DNA of 64,000 bases from Lepeophtheirus salmonis (taxonomy: Eukaryota > Arthropoda > Copepoda > Siphonostomatoida > Caligidae), in contig NC_052135.2 of assembly GCF_016086655.4 (NCBI RefSeq), positions 54,485,671-54,549,670 of the forward strand. The letters are read 5' to 3'. A program made the translations under genes and the position numbers. The notes under the pieces were generated by a model. It was given only the letters and a program-made list of their open reading frames with translations, was not told the origin of the DNA and ran no database searches. Every line of letters begins with the position of its first letter. Within the stretch, counting starts at the first letter, position 1. This document shows, piece by piece, positions 9,774-21,489 of this stretch.

Positions 9774-9779
9774 AATAAA
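9774..9779 (+). terminator. Poly(A) signal AATAAA after the candidate terminal exon
   Basis: Canonical AATAAA 30 bases after the TAA at 9741-9743. AATAAA is common by chance in AT-rich DNA; the position right after an in-phase terminal exon is what gives it weight. Confidence 0.45.
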
Positions 9780-10936
9780 CTGGGATCGTTCTGATAAATT
9801 GTGCCATTAATATTCATTCTAACAAATCATATTCGTTTCTTTGTACTTAATTATTACTTATAGGGCATGACTATCCCTTTTTTTGTTTTAGAGATTTGTA
9901 CCGGAATGGAAATGTTGCAAAAATTTTCATGAATATGTGTGTTTCTCTAAAAAAAAATCTGATTTCTCGGGATTTCTTGAGGTTTTATACCAAAGAGAAG
10001 TTCCCAAGGAAATGAATTACTCTCTGCAAAATCTCACAAATAATTATTTCATAATAGAAGCTTTACTTATGTAATTCGTTCAATGAAAAGTGGAATATGT
10101 ACATATGAGAGATACACTTGAGATACAGTTCTTAACTTTTTATTTTTTTTAATTATCTGATGGAGTTGCACTGAATAAACATTATAGCATTACATTTGCT
10201 CCATCTGACCATGGAATGGTCTTTGAAGACCATATACATTTCGTATATTTCCTTACTCTAGGAACAACCGAAACACGAACTTAATAATTTCTGCCGTGTG
10301 TATTGTCCATTGAGCTACATATTTCCATTTTAACAGTCTATCAAAGAGCACAAATGCTGTGCATCAACAAAAACTCATGCTGTAACTAATTTACAAATGA
10401 ATATTTAACTATAGCTTAACCTTTTAATATGGATTTTCTTTTATTTTTTTGAAATTTATTTTGTTTATTCTAAAAAAAAATTTATAATCTCTTAAAATGT
10501 TGAACCCTTTTTTAGGAAGCTAAAAATTTTGATAACATTTTTTTAAAGGAAAGATATATCCTTGTGCTTTTTTCGAATGACTCTGTTTCTTTAGAAAATT
10601 AAATATATTTTGAGAAGGGCTGGTGCTAAGAATAATTGGGGTACGGAGTTTCAATGTTGTTTTCTAACTTTCCTACTCACATCTCAATTTTTCCAACTCT
10701 AATATGATCTTTTTTTTAAAATAAGGAATGTTTCATTCTTATCTAAAGTAATATTGTGGAGACGTAGACTAATGGGAAACGCGCTCTTAAGAAATTATTT
10801 TTTCAAACTCATTATGCTTCGGTTTTGACAGTCAGTCGTTCTTAGAAAAAGAAATATTCATTTTGTATTTGGACTTCAAAGACCATTTCTAGGCCTGTTG
10901 AAGTAATTGTAATACTATAATTACTCATATTTAATC

Positions 10937-11579
10937 CAGGGCGTCCACAGGGAGGTTTTATTTCTTTCTTGAAGAAGAAAAAATTATCGAATTGGAAAAA
11001 AAAAAGTAGAGAAACAACAATTTGAAATTAAAAATGCCGGGGAAATTAAAATTGAAGGTCATAAGATCAAACCCTTGGACGCAGCAAGAATTATGGAATT
11101 TTTAAATTTTGAATGGAAAACAGGGATGATTTATGTTCTAAAAAAATAGATTATTTTAAGAAATCATGTTGCAGATTTCATTTTTGTTTATCTAAAAATA
11201 GAAAATTTATGAAAAATATAGAATTTTTATAAATAGAAAATAGAAAATTTATGGGTTTTTTTAAACCTCCCCCCCCTCGAAAAAAAAAATAATATATATA
11301 TAATTATATGGATAATACGGACGTCCTTGTAATGAGTGCAACTCAATCTTCACTATTAAAGGAACATTTAAAAAAATAATTTGGATACTACGACTAATTT
11401 TTGAAAAATAGTAATTTTTCCCCTTTCTTTTTTTAGAAAAACTTTTTTTTTCCCAAAAGATACTCATTTCATTTTTTTTTTTAAAGACAATATGTAAATA
11501 ATCTAAAAATTCAGACTGACGTCCTATTTTTTCCTGCTCTAATATAGGGGTGTGTGACACCTCCGTAGCAGCGGCCCTG
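10937..11579. mobile_element. Diverged CAGGGGCG-type A-rich element
   Basis: Begins CCAGGGCGTCCACAGGGAGG and ends GTAGCAGCGGCCCTGCC, with an A/T-rich body like 407-800 and a C6 tract near 11271. Confidence 0.45.
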
Positions 11580-11929
11580 CCTGTGGAGGTACATCCTCTA
11601 AAACAGACCCTATTCCAACTTATGAAGCATGAACTAATTTAGGATATTAATGAATTTATGGGTAATACTAGATTAAAACTTTTCATTTCTTCTTATGTAA
11701 TACTCAGACAAATCTTTAACTATTTTATCAGAATTTAATGGGTTTTTTATAAATGCCAATTTTGACTAATGAAACTTTTCAAAAGTGACAAAAGGCAATA
11801 TTTGACAAATAACGTTTTGTTACCAACTTTTTGTAAATTTTTATACGTATTTTTTTATTTTTTTTTCGAAGAGACGAAGTTTGACCATAAATCTTTTATT
11901 TAGAAAAAAAAATGAAACTGTTAAGGAGA

Positions 11930-12600
11930 CCGACATTAACAAAGCTGACATCACATAAAAACATTCTATAATTAGGTGAAGCATGAAGTAAAAATTACCT
12001 TAATTAAATAGTATAAGTTTTAACTTAATTTTGGATATTCCTCTAGGGGATATGACTTGTTGTTTTAAATGAATTCGTGTGTGGTTTTTTATTAATGTAA
12101 CAATATTTACTCATTAAGACTTTTTTTTTTTGGTTGCTATGCATAATCTAAAAAGGATTTTAAAAACTTGTGCATGCTTTCATGCATGAATTTATTATAA
12201 ATCCAAAAATAAATGGGTTACATTAAATTGTATAATTAATTTACGGAATTGCAACTGGCATTTGAATAGTAAATAACAAAATATTTGCAAGGTGATTGAA
12301 ATAAGGAAAAATCTGTCATCATGCAGTTTTTGGGGTATGGAAATCTTCAACTATAAGTGAGTTGAGTTCCTGATACAAGAGTTTCCTCCAACAGAATGGG
12401 TAGTATCAGTTCTCATGCTTGCCCACAAGAAATTCTTTCTCAACACTCTTTGAACCAAGTTTGTCTCAATATACATATTTTTTTAATATTCATTTAATTG
12501 GGCAGATGGAGTTACATCCATTCAGTATAAGTTAACGTTATAGTATAACAATTACTCAATCTGACCTAAGATTGTCTTTGAAGCAGGGATGCGGAGTCAT
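11930..12600 (+). repeat. ~650-bp dispersed repeat, copy 1
   Basis: Aligns by eye over its length with 25850-26480: shared CATGCATGAATTTATTATAA, GTAACAATATTTACTCATTA and GTTTGTCTCAATATACATAT in the same order. Only the 3' end recurs near 10139-10280 and 48440-48530. No ORF. Confidence 0.7.
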
Positions 12601-13920
12601 ACCTTTTTTCGGTGGAGTTGGAGTCAGGAGTCGAAAAATTCGTACTCTGGCTATGAAAATTATTATAACTTATGTAAATAAAGTTTGTTTTTAATCTAAG
12701 GCTGACATTGGGGGTTCGTGAAGTTTTTTTTCTAAATGGTTATACACTATATTTAGTATTTATTTGGAACTATTAATTTATGAAAGTTGAAACTAATTTA
12801 TTTTCTTACTTCACATATTGCAAACGTGATCCATGCGTGCTCTACATATATGTAGTCTATACAAAAGACCTCTATATTCCAAATTATTATGTTGCGTAGA
12901 GTATGGCCAAATAATTAAGTCATAGCTTTGTATCCATTTCATTTGTTGTTTATAATATTAAATATTTTATATTGCTAATATTTTCATTACACCTGGCAAA
13001 ATTATTTACTACATGTAACTAATAACTACTTATAGCTATAAATTAAATCTATGACGAATTTATAGTCTTTACACTCAAATGACTCAATAGTACATATATA
13101 AGCAGTAAAATATATTTTTTTTTAAAGTCGTTGACGATCGAGTTGACGATTTTTTAGCCTATACTTTTTCTTTTTTTCAAAACAAATATTTCAAGAAAGG
13201 CACCATTTTGAATAGAGAAAATATTTAATTTTAAAATTTAGTACAATAAATAAAAAATTTTGACAACAAACTTTCTAAATAAATTTCTTCAATTTTGCAG
13301 TATTTGTTATTCGCCAACTTTCAGTTCCAATTTAAAAATTTGGTTTCCCGGGATCTCAAAAAAGAAACATTTTCTTGGAAATGAGAAACCTCAATAATAT
13401 ATAAGTATTGTATTTTGATAAATGCTTTAATTTAAATACTCTTTAACACTACGACTCCATGTTTATCTCCCCCAAAAAAAAAAAAAAAAATATCTATATA
13501 TATTTTTTTTTTTTTGCTAACACAACTAATAAATTACTAGGCAATTAATTTAAAAATAAATTTTCTATAGTAATAAATACGCTTGTCTATTTATACATAT
13601 AAATTACAATAATCAATCAAAAATTTGCTTGTTTCTTATAGAAACATTTTTACTGATTACTGCTCCATACTTTTCAAATTACAAGGAAATTCACATTTAG
13701 ATGAGTAACATACTTTTAGAAATCAAATTTTCTAATATTTTGTGGAAAAAAAAAGAAAACTATTTCATGGAAATTTGAATGAAATTATGGTCACTAGTTT
13801 TTGTAGATAAAGACATGTAGGTTATAATTTGGTAAATGATAAGAGAGAAACAAAGTTGTTTCATGACTTGATGTTATTTTCTTGCATGCTATATTATTTT
13901 CTTTTTTAATTCTTAACACT

Positions 13921-14060
13921 AGTGTTGGGGTGAGGTCTGAAAATCAGAGCGAATTAATTTGTTCATAGAAAGAAGTTCGGTCATGACCAGTCTCAAGAAA
14001 AATTCGACAATTCATTTATAAAATTGTCGATGACGTCATGTGTCTCTGTCTCAAAATGTT
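13921..14060 (+). mobile_element. TAGTGTTGGGG-type element end
   Basis: TAGTGTTGGGGTGAGGTCTGAAAA, followed by GTTCGGTC-type sequence, matches the family end seen at 24041, 28917, 43178 and 58068. The other boundary was not resolved. Confidence 0.45.
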
Positions 14061-14559
14061 GAACATCAACATAATAACCTTGCGTTGCAAAATTCATATT
14101 TGTATATCCCAGCAGTCATGATAAAGGAGGGAATCTGTTTATCGATTGAGATAGAGACTGCAGGGGGCAGAGGGTCTTGGACCCCCCAATAATTATTTTC
14201 CGTATATAAATTTATCAGTCTATTAATGGTGAGTCACCTTTACTCACTCTAACCAAGCCCCCAATTAAAAAAGTAAGCTTCCCCAATAACAAAACCGTGA
14301 TTACGGCTAGAGGTGTATATAATATGTCCTACGAAGTGGTGCCAGCATTTTCTAGTTCGTAATTTGAATATACTTTTATATTTTTGAAATCTATAATCAT
14401 TATTATTGAATTCTTGGAGAGAGAACATCTAAGTATAAAGTCATCACTTGTGCGTGTGGCCCTATGAGACAATGAGTATCAATGAAAGGTTGTTCGGGAG
14501 TTATCGTTGGTAATCGTTAGCATTTTGAGCATACAAAAAACCAACACAGAAAGCGAAAA

Positions 14560-14860
14560 TCAATATGGTATCTCTGACAATTTGAAAAATGTTTTGGAGG
14601 AGAGTTGCATAGTTCTTATGACTTTTTATTAGATCAGCTACAAGCATCTGTGATGAGGGAAGATGAGGAGATATAAATAAATAATGAAATATAGTTGGTA
14701 AGAATTACTCTGATTCTATTGTGAGACTGACAAGGATTTATAATCATAACTCGGTAACAGATCCTCAAAGTTTTATGTACTAACAAAAGTTCACTACTCA
14801 GTAATAAAATATATTAATTAGCAAGAGAAAAATAAAATTCAGTCTTCAGGTAGCCAATTC
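14560..14860 (+). repeat. Dispersed repeat with TTAGATCAGCTA core, copy 1
   Basis: Shares TTAGATCAGCTA, GAATTACTC and TCACTACTCAG blocks, in order, with 39180-39490. Partial relatives lie near 27010, 36440 and 58860. Confidence 0.55.
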
Positions 14861-15989
14861 CAAAAGAACATGTGCCCTAAAAAAGGAAAACCATTAGGAT
14901 CACTAGTTATAAGCGTAAGTATTTGTTGAACTCGAAGTAGAATTGATGATCGTCGCCATTGGAATTATTTCAGCGTATATGTCCTTATTATTTACGGCTT
15001 GGCATTTGTGTTTATTTCCTTCCTGATTGTAGCTGATCTAATGAAATTTCATGAAGGCTTAACTGCTCTCCTCTAAAACAGGCTTCCAATTGGCAAGGTT
15101 ACCATGTAGTTTTTTGCCTTCTTTTTTTTAACATGACCAAAATACACACGGTTTTAATCACTACTGGTTATACATGTAATTCAATTTTATTATGACTTTC
15201 CAGTTCACCATTCATTCTGAGCAAATTATTTTCTTAAGAATTAAAACTACAAAAACTTAGCCCCCAACTTATAACACATGGGCTGAAAACTCCTGGGCTT
15301 CACACAAAAAAGGCGCCATTACAAACCTTATAAAGGCAGCTGTCGAAAATTTATTACTATCTGCTCCACTACTTCTGATCTGTTGACTACTTTTTTTTAG
15401 TTCTAAAACAATGTGTTAAGAACAATTTCGTGTTTGTATATACTGTTTCTTGATGAAAAACATATCGACCAAATTAAGCAATGGCTTGAAAAGTATTATG
15501 AATAACCCACTCTATAAAGCGAATAAAAAAAAATAAAAAAGGTAACTATCAAATAATAATAGTTTAAGAAAAGCAAATTTTGAACAAAAAAGAAGAAGCC
15601 TGGGATTATTGAACCCATGTAAGCAAGACTGGGAGTTGTTGCATACATTTTGTTTCTAAGGAGTTGTTTTTGAATTAGTATGGTCATGAATTGAATTTGC
15701 ATGCAAATTGACGCTCAATTTCGGGTACACTGGAGTTTCATTAATTGCAGATGTAGCAGTACATAAAATAAAATAAACAGACTTAAAATCTTTCTGTGAA
15801 GCTTCAAAAAAAAATTGAAAATTAATAATAATTATATTCATAACATCAATATAAGATGATTTATTAAAACAATCCTCAATGCAAATTATGTAAGAAAGAA
15901 AATCCCTCTGGGCTTGGCCGTCTCAAGATCTAAATATCTATTAGGGTGGTCCATAAAAATCAATGTTTTACTTTTACTGGTCTGACCTA

Positions 15990-16229
15990 GAGTTGTATCC
16001 ATCCTTATTTGGAACTGAAGACAGCTGTTCCGTCGAGTTCACTCTCGCTCCAATTCAGTTTATTCTTGCATATAAGTCCACCTAACTTATATGGTTTGGT
16101 CCTTGATGACGTCCCTCAACTTTATTTATACTATTTTAATCAGTTTTAGTACTGAGAGTCCAAAGGACCATAGTCTTAACCGGTCCCAAGACTGAACTAG
16201 ACAGAATACATAAGGACTGACACAACAAT
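15990..16229. mobile_element. Diverged GTGTTGTGTC MITE
   Basis: Left end AGTTGTATCCATCCTTATTT, right end AAGGACTGACACAACA. The internal GGTCCTTGATGACGTC and AGTTTTAGTACTGA segments match the copies at 27112, 36516 and 54265. Confidence 0.6.
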
Positions 16230-17252
16230 AAAATAAAGATATCAACTTTTAATTTTACAACAATGTTTTAAAAATAGATCGGCAAGATTTCTTGCCACCC
16301 GGTAAAAAAAAAGTCATGGTATTTACAGTAATCATGGAGCAAAATTCAAAAAAATATTGCCGGTAAATCATAACACAATATGACGTATTACATGGATAAA
16401 TCTTTTTTAGCAAAAAAAAAAAGTATTTTCAAAAATGGGCATAACTTTTCATTTGATTAACCAATTTGATCTAAAAGATTTTGCCACCTTTTAGATCTCC
16501 CACCAAAAAGTATTTCTGAGGATATAAACATCATAAAATAGGTATAACTCCTCAAAGAAAAACTTCCAAAGTTTCCAAGTGTTTCTCATTTTAATGACAA
16601 AAAAAGTAGTTTTAATGTATAACAAGAAATCTTCCCACTTACCAATATTAAAAAATTGGCCCAAAAAAAATCGAATCCTCTAATTTAATTTAATAATAAA
16701 AAATAATTTTTAATACAAGCTTTGCCTGTAAGTATAACCAAATCTTATGCTAATACCTTTACTGGTTTGAGACTTTGCTAGTTTCAATATGCAATCCTTT
16801 TTAACACGATCAATTAAATTATTATATATTTTTGTATTACATAGTACCTCATCTATTAAACAAACCATTATGTTTTAATGTAATCTTCTCTTTTCTGTAG
16901 TGGATTAATTTATTCTACGTTTCATTTGTGTTTAAAAATGAAACTGTCAGCAAATGGTGAGAAGTTTGCAGTTTTAGCAAGGATCACCTATGAATGTTGC
17001 TCAAATATTAAATTTTTTTACACAGAAATAAATTTTCTTGCTTACATTAAAACCGATTGAGAGGGTGAGAGAAGGAAAATAAAAATATTGGCTTTTAACA
17101 CCACAATCAGAGCAATCCTAAAATATTTATGATTAAGAAAAGCTTTTCAAAGATCAGGTTCATTGATTTAAATTGATTTATGATACAGTAAAATAAATAT
17201 CCATTCATTTTGTCACTTACTTTTATATTTGTTCAAATTCATCTAAATATTG

Positions 17253-20200
17253 ATGAAATGCACCCCTTTTTTAATTATAAATTTATGTTTTTGTATTACA
17301 GAATTAGGTCCATGGTCGGACTGGTCTTCTTGTTCTTCATCTTGTGGAAGCGGTCGACGAACAAGAATCCGTGAATGTGGACTCCCCATAACCCGTGGAA
17401 GCAATAATAATCCCTGCTTAAAACCTCTTTTCGAAATTGAGGTCTGTAACCCACAAAAATGCCCGTCTTTTAGTCCCTGGTCCGAATGGTCTGAATGCTC
17501 TGTCTCTTGTGGGGGTGGATATCGAAAAAAGTCGAGAGAGTGTAAGGCATCAAGTCGAGAGTCTCGACAAGTATTTCGTGGTAATCCCTGTCATGGTCCA
17601 TTGGATTTCGTTGAAGAATGTAACAAACAACGTTGTCCTTTTTGGAGCTCTTGGGGTGAATGGACCTCATGTTCACAGTCTTGTAACGGTGGAAGGCAAA
17701 AAAGATATCGAGAGTGTTTGAATGATGACAGAAGTCTTGGCGAAGACTGCAATGGGGACAGTTACGAAGAGAAAGCATGCAATAAAGAAGCCTGTCCCAT
17801 CTATAATAAATGGTCTGATTGGACTTCTTGCTCTGTTTCCTGTGGATCTGGTGGACTCAGAACTAAGATAAGAACCTGTAAAAGAGATGCACCCCAATCG
17901 TGTAAAGATGAAATTAAGAAGGAGATGTGTAATGAGGATCAGCCCTGTCCTTCTTGGACACAATGGACGGAGTGGTCCACTTGCTCAGTAACTTGTGGTG
18001 GGGGTAATCAAAAGCGTATTAGGGATTGCTTAACCCCACGAAATTTAAATGGTAGCAATATTTATGGTTGTGACGGAGATACTTGGGAAATGAAAGCCTG
18101 TAATGTTAGAAAATGTCCTCAATGGGCGGAATGGAGCTCCTGGTCTGAATGTTCTGTAACATGTGGAAGTGGAGGGAGACGAAATCGGAAGAGGGAATGC
18201 AAGGAATTTCAATTCTCGTTTAATGAAGATGAAGTGGTTAATATGGATAAAGATCTCTTTTGTCCTGGAAGATACTCTCAAACCCAGAGCTGCAACAATG
18301 GTATTAAGAACTGCCCCTTCCCAGGAGAATGGTCCGAATGGTCAACCTGTAGTAAAACCTGTGGTAAAGGAACTAAGAAAAGAAATCGCAAGTGCATCGA
18401 TTCCAAATTTAGAAATGGTAATCCTTGCAATGCAGATTTGAATGAGACAGAGAACTGCAATGAACAGGACTGTCCAGTTTGGTCACCTTGGACAGAATGG
18501 ACTGAGTGCTCAAGATCTTGTGGGAAAGGAATGCGATCCAAAATGAAGATATGTTTGGATCTTACGAGTTGTTCTGGTAAAACAAAATATATGGAGCTCT
18601 GCAACGAAAATCCATGTCCATCATTAACACCCTGGACAGAGTGGACGCCATGCAGTGTGAGCTGTGGAGGGGGATCACAAAGACGTGAAAGGGATTGTCT
18701 TGTGTCTCGGAGTGGATTCCTTAATCCTTGTTTTGAACCATTGGAAGAAATACAGCGGTGTAATTCTGAGAGTTGTCCAAAGTGGAGTGAATGGACAGAG
18801 TGGACACCTTGTAGTGAATCTTGCGGAGGAGGAACTCAGACTCGAGTACGAGATTGTGTTTCTCGTTCAGCTTGTAATTCGTTAGGGGACTCAGACAAAG
18901 AAAAAAGGGAATGTAATGTTAATGCATGTCCATCCTGGACATCGTGGTCAAACTGGTCAGTATGCTCAGCCTCATGTGGAGGAGGGACTCGAATTAGAAA
19001 TAGAGAATGTAGTCTGAATGCAAGGAACAAGGCCCCCTGTATAGGAGATGCAGTTCAAAGAGAGGAATGTAATAATATATTTTGTCCATCATGGACTCAA
19101 TGGTCGGAATGGAGTGAGTGCTCTGCATCATGCAAACCAGGTAATTATTATTTATTGCCCATTAACACATAAGCAAAATGGAACGAGTATCTCAAAAATT
19201 GATTGTAGACTACTTTTATATTCTTCGACGAATATTCGTCCATTTCTATCAACTACCTCAAGTTTGATGCTAAATTCAGTCAGCTTGACGATATATTGGT
19301 TGAACCGTAGTTTCAGCCCTTGAAAACAAAAATTATTTACATTTTACATTCGTGGCCCGTCAACATTAATTAAGACTAAAATATATTTTCTAAAATTAAG
19401 TGGGTATTACATTTGTATCTTTCAACGAAAAATTGTCCATTCTTATCATTGAATAATTCATATTAACCCATTGGACACCGCAAATTGCACTTAAAGTAAC
19501 AAAAATTATTCGTCATAATAAAAAAATAAAGGTTTCAAACTGTATTTTAAATTATTGAATTCATACAAATTTGAATATATAGCCTATAAGCGACTCAAAC
19601 ATGTCGATGAAATATTTGGTTGTATGAATTGGTAACTCGATGAAAAAAGTTTATGTGATACGGATTAGACTAAAATTTGCTGTATGGTATTATTAAATTT
19701 AGACTAGCTTATGTGTAAAATTTAGGATAAGTAGGGCAATCTACATATTCTATTTGATTAGCGATATATCGTCAACTGAAGCAATGGCAGGCAAATATAA
19801 AATATAAATTAAAAGGTGTGTATTAGCTTCACAAAACGTATACTAAATTATATTTTTAAAGTGAAAAAAAGTAAGGCATTACCTCAGTTTTTGACCTTAA
19901 ATTTTTCAATTTTTTTCACAAACCCCCTTGTATTGCGAAAAAATCACGGAATTAGAAGTAATGGCGTGCTTTATAAAAATAATAGCTTCATTATTATATA
20001 TAGTTTAATAAAAGTTTTCATCAATTATTCCCATTTAATATGAAATATAAAAAATATCCAAATATTAATTTTAAATGAAGTTATGATTTAATTAATCACA
20101 GGATTGCTTCCGATTTGATGAATTTTCTACTCTACAGGGTTTTTTTTTTTTTTTTTTCTTAATTAAAAAGGTTTTACCTTTTTTTCAAAATATAGAACAA

Positions 20201-21489
20201 ATAAAAAACCCATATTCCATGGAAAATGTAAGATTAACAACTGAGATCATGGTTTATTATAAGAAAATTTAAAAAAAATTAATAATCAGTCATAAGTTTT
20301 GTGAAGCTTACTAATAGTTCTACAATGAAAAATTATATATGTTTATCTTTGCTTCTGCTTATGATATCGCTTATCCAATATTCATCAAATCATTATTTTT
20401 TAACACTTTAAGACCTCAAAACTCAGAGTTACATACTCAAAATTTGATTTCTGAGCTGGTTTAGTATATATAATACCACATAGTAAATTTTAGTAAAATC
20501 CGTTGCCTCATAAAAATTTATCGCTGAATAACCCATATATGATGTAAAAACATATTGGGATTTTCTCTTTATCTTAATTTTTGTTCAAGATTGTTTTTAT
20601 GTTGACGCACCACATTTGTTGTTGTTATTCTTAAAAACGTATTAGAAATTCTTAATTTAATAAAGAAATGAAGGAGAGAGTTGCAAAGAATGAATGCAGT
20701 GTTTGCCAATTAACTTATCTTTTATATGCTCATTTTCACGTGTTGAATGACGGATTTTTGATATCTTTTTTATGCTCATTTTCACGCGTTGAATAACGGA
20801 TTTTTGATATCTCTTTCATGCTCTGTCAGTCAAGAATGTTCATGATTAATTACACTTATTTACTCAATCTATTATTATACATAGGTGGACGTCGAAACCG
20901 GAAGAGAAAATGTTCCTCTGATCAATCTAAGGACTGTACTGGATCTGGCCTCATTTCCGAGCCATGCAATGAAAACAAAGACTGCCCAAGTGGATGGTCT
21001 GAATGGGGACAATGGTCTAGTTGCAGTGCCTCATGTGGGGGTGGAAGTCAGTTAAGGAAAAGGGAATGTTTGTCCCCAGGCGGAAGATATGGTCCATTCC
21101 TAGAGTCAGAAGGACCGTGCCCAGGTCCTTCTGAGATTACATTGTTTTGTAATTTAGATGATTGTCCCACTGTATGGTCAGAATGGACACCATGGTCATC
21201 GTGTTCCTCTACTTGTGGAGGTGGATCAAAAAAGAGAACTCGAGTTTGTTCAGGAATGCAATGTGAAGGGAATCAACTTGAGACGTCACTCTGTAATGAC
21301 AGGCCCTGTTACTCTTGGTCCCATTGGGGATCATGGACTGTATGCTCTGTATCTTGTGGACAAGGAACTCAAAAAAGAAGTAGAACGTGCAATGCCAGTA
21401 AAACAAGGTTGGGATTACTTTTCAGTCCGTGCAAAGGAGATCCAGAAGAGGCGAAAAAATGTGTTAAAGAAGCGTGTCCTGGTAAGTGA
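17253..21489 (+). CDS. Fifteen-repeat thrombospondin type 1 protein: 3' part of the CAP-TSR gene or a separate gene
   Basis: Two exons, 17302-19140 and 20885-21481, encode TSRs 9-23. Two readings are possible. In the first, 17302 is spliced in phase 1 from 9211, giving one protein of about 1,670 residues with 23 TSRs. In the second, the ATG at 17253 starts a separate secreted protein: the reading frame is open through MKCTPFLIINLCFCITE, which looks like a signal peptide, straight into TSR 9. At the 3' end, CCTG|GTAAGT at 21482 is a good donor, yet reading through gives ACPGK and TGA at 21487-21489; no further TSR exon is seen downstream. Repeats match properdin/thrombospondin-type modules, probably an extracellular matrix or secreted adhesion protein. 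Domain identity is certain, the gene boundary is not. Confidence 0.85.
17302..19140 (+). CDS. Large TSR exon: TSRs 9-19 and the first half of TSR 20
   Basis: A 1,839-bp uninterrupted exon, acceptor TTTGTATTACAG, donor GTAATT, phase 1-1. Eleven complete repeats begin GPWSDWSSC, FSPWSEWSEC, WSSWGEWTSC, YNKWSDWTSC, WTQWTEWSTC, WAEWSSWSEC, GEWSEWSTC, WSPWTEWTEC, LTPWTEWTPC, WSEWTEWTPC and WTSWSNWSVC; a twelfth is cut at SASCKPG. Each complete repeat has six cysteines and an Arg-rich strand (for example RRTRIREC). TSR 11 has CSQSCN instead of CSQSCG. Confidence 0.96.
19141..20884. other. Intron splitting TSR 20
   Basis: Donor GTAATT, acceptor ACATAG. Contains a reversed copy of the 1240-type repeat (about 19265-19360), reversed GTGGTGCGTCAACAT-family ends at about 19463 and 20612, and a 46-bp tandem repeat. 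No exon seen. Confidence 0.6.
20726..20829 (+). repeat. 46-bp tandem repeat, 2.2 copies
   Basis: Units start at 20726, 20772 and 20818 (ATGCTCATTTTCACG, then GTTGAATGACGGATTTTTGA). Unit 1 carries CACGTG, unit 2 CACGCG. It ends 55 bases before the acceptor of the last TSR exon. Confidence 0.8.
20885..21481 (+). CDS. TSR exon: second half of TSR 20 and TSRs 21-23
   Basis: The acceptor TTATACATAG joins in phase 1 so that SASCKPG continues as GRRNRKRKC, completing TSR 20. Three full repeats follow: WSEWGQWSSC, WSEWTPWSSC and WSHWGSWTVC, each with CSxS/TCG. The exon ends ACPG at a consensus donor GTAAGT. If that donor is used, the next exon is not recognisable in the remaining 42 kb or lies beyond the window. 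Confidence 0.94.

Larger units (their letters stand above)
9780..17249. other. 7.5-kb intron or intergenic region with repeats
   Basis: No coding exon seen. Holds repeats listed separately (10937-11579, 11930-12600, 13921 onward, 14560-14860, 15990-16229). At 12589-12640 a GGATGCGGAGTC / GGAGTTGGAGTC motif looks like one end of a further element. Confidence 0.5.

Noticed and set aside
18278..18604. 108-codon minus-strand frame inside the large TSR exon
   Set aside because: Shadow of repetitive coding sequence; similar shadows recur over other repeats.
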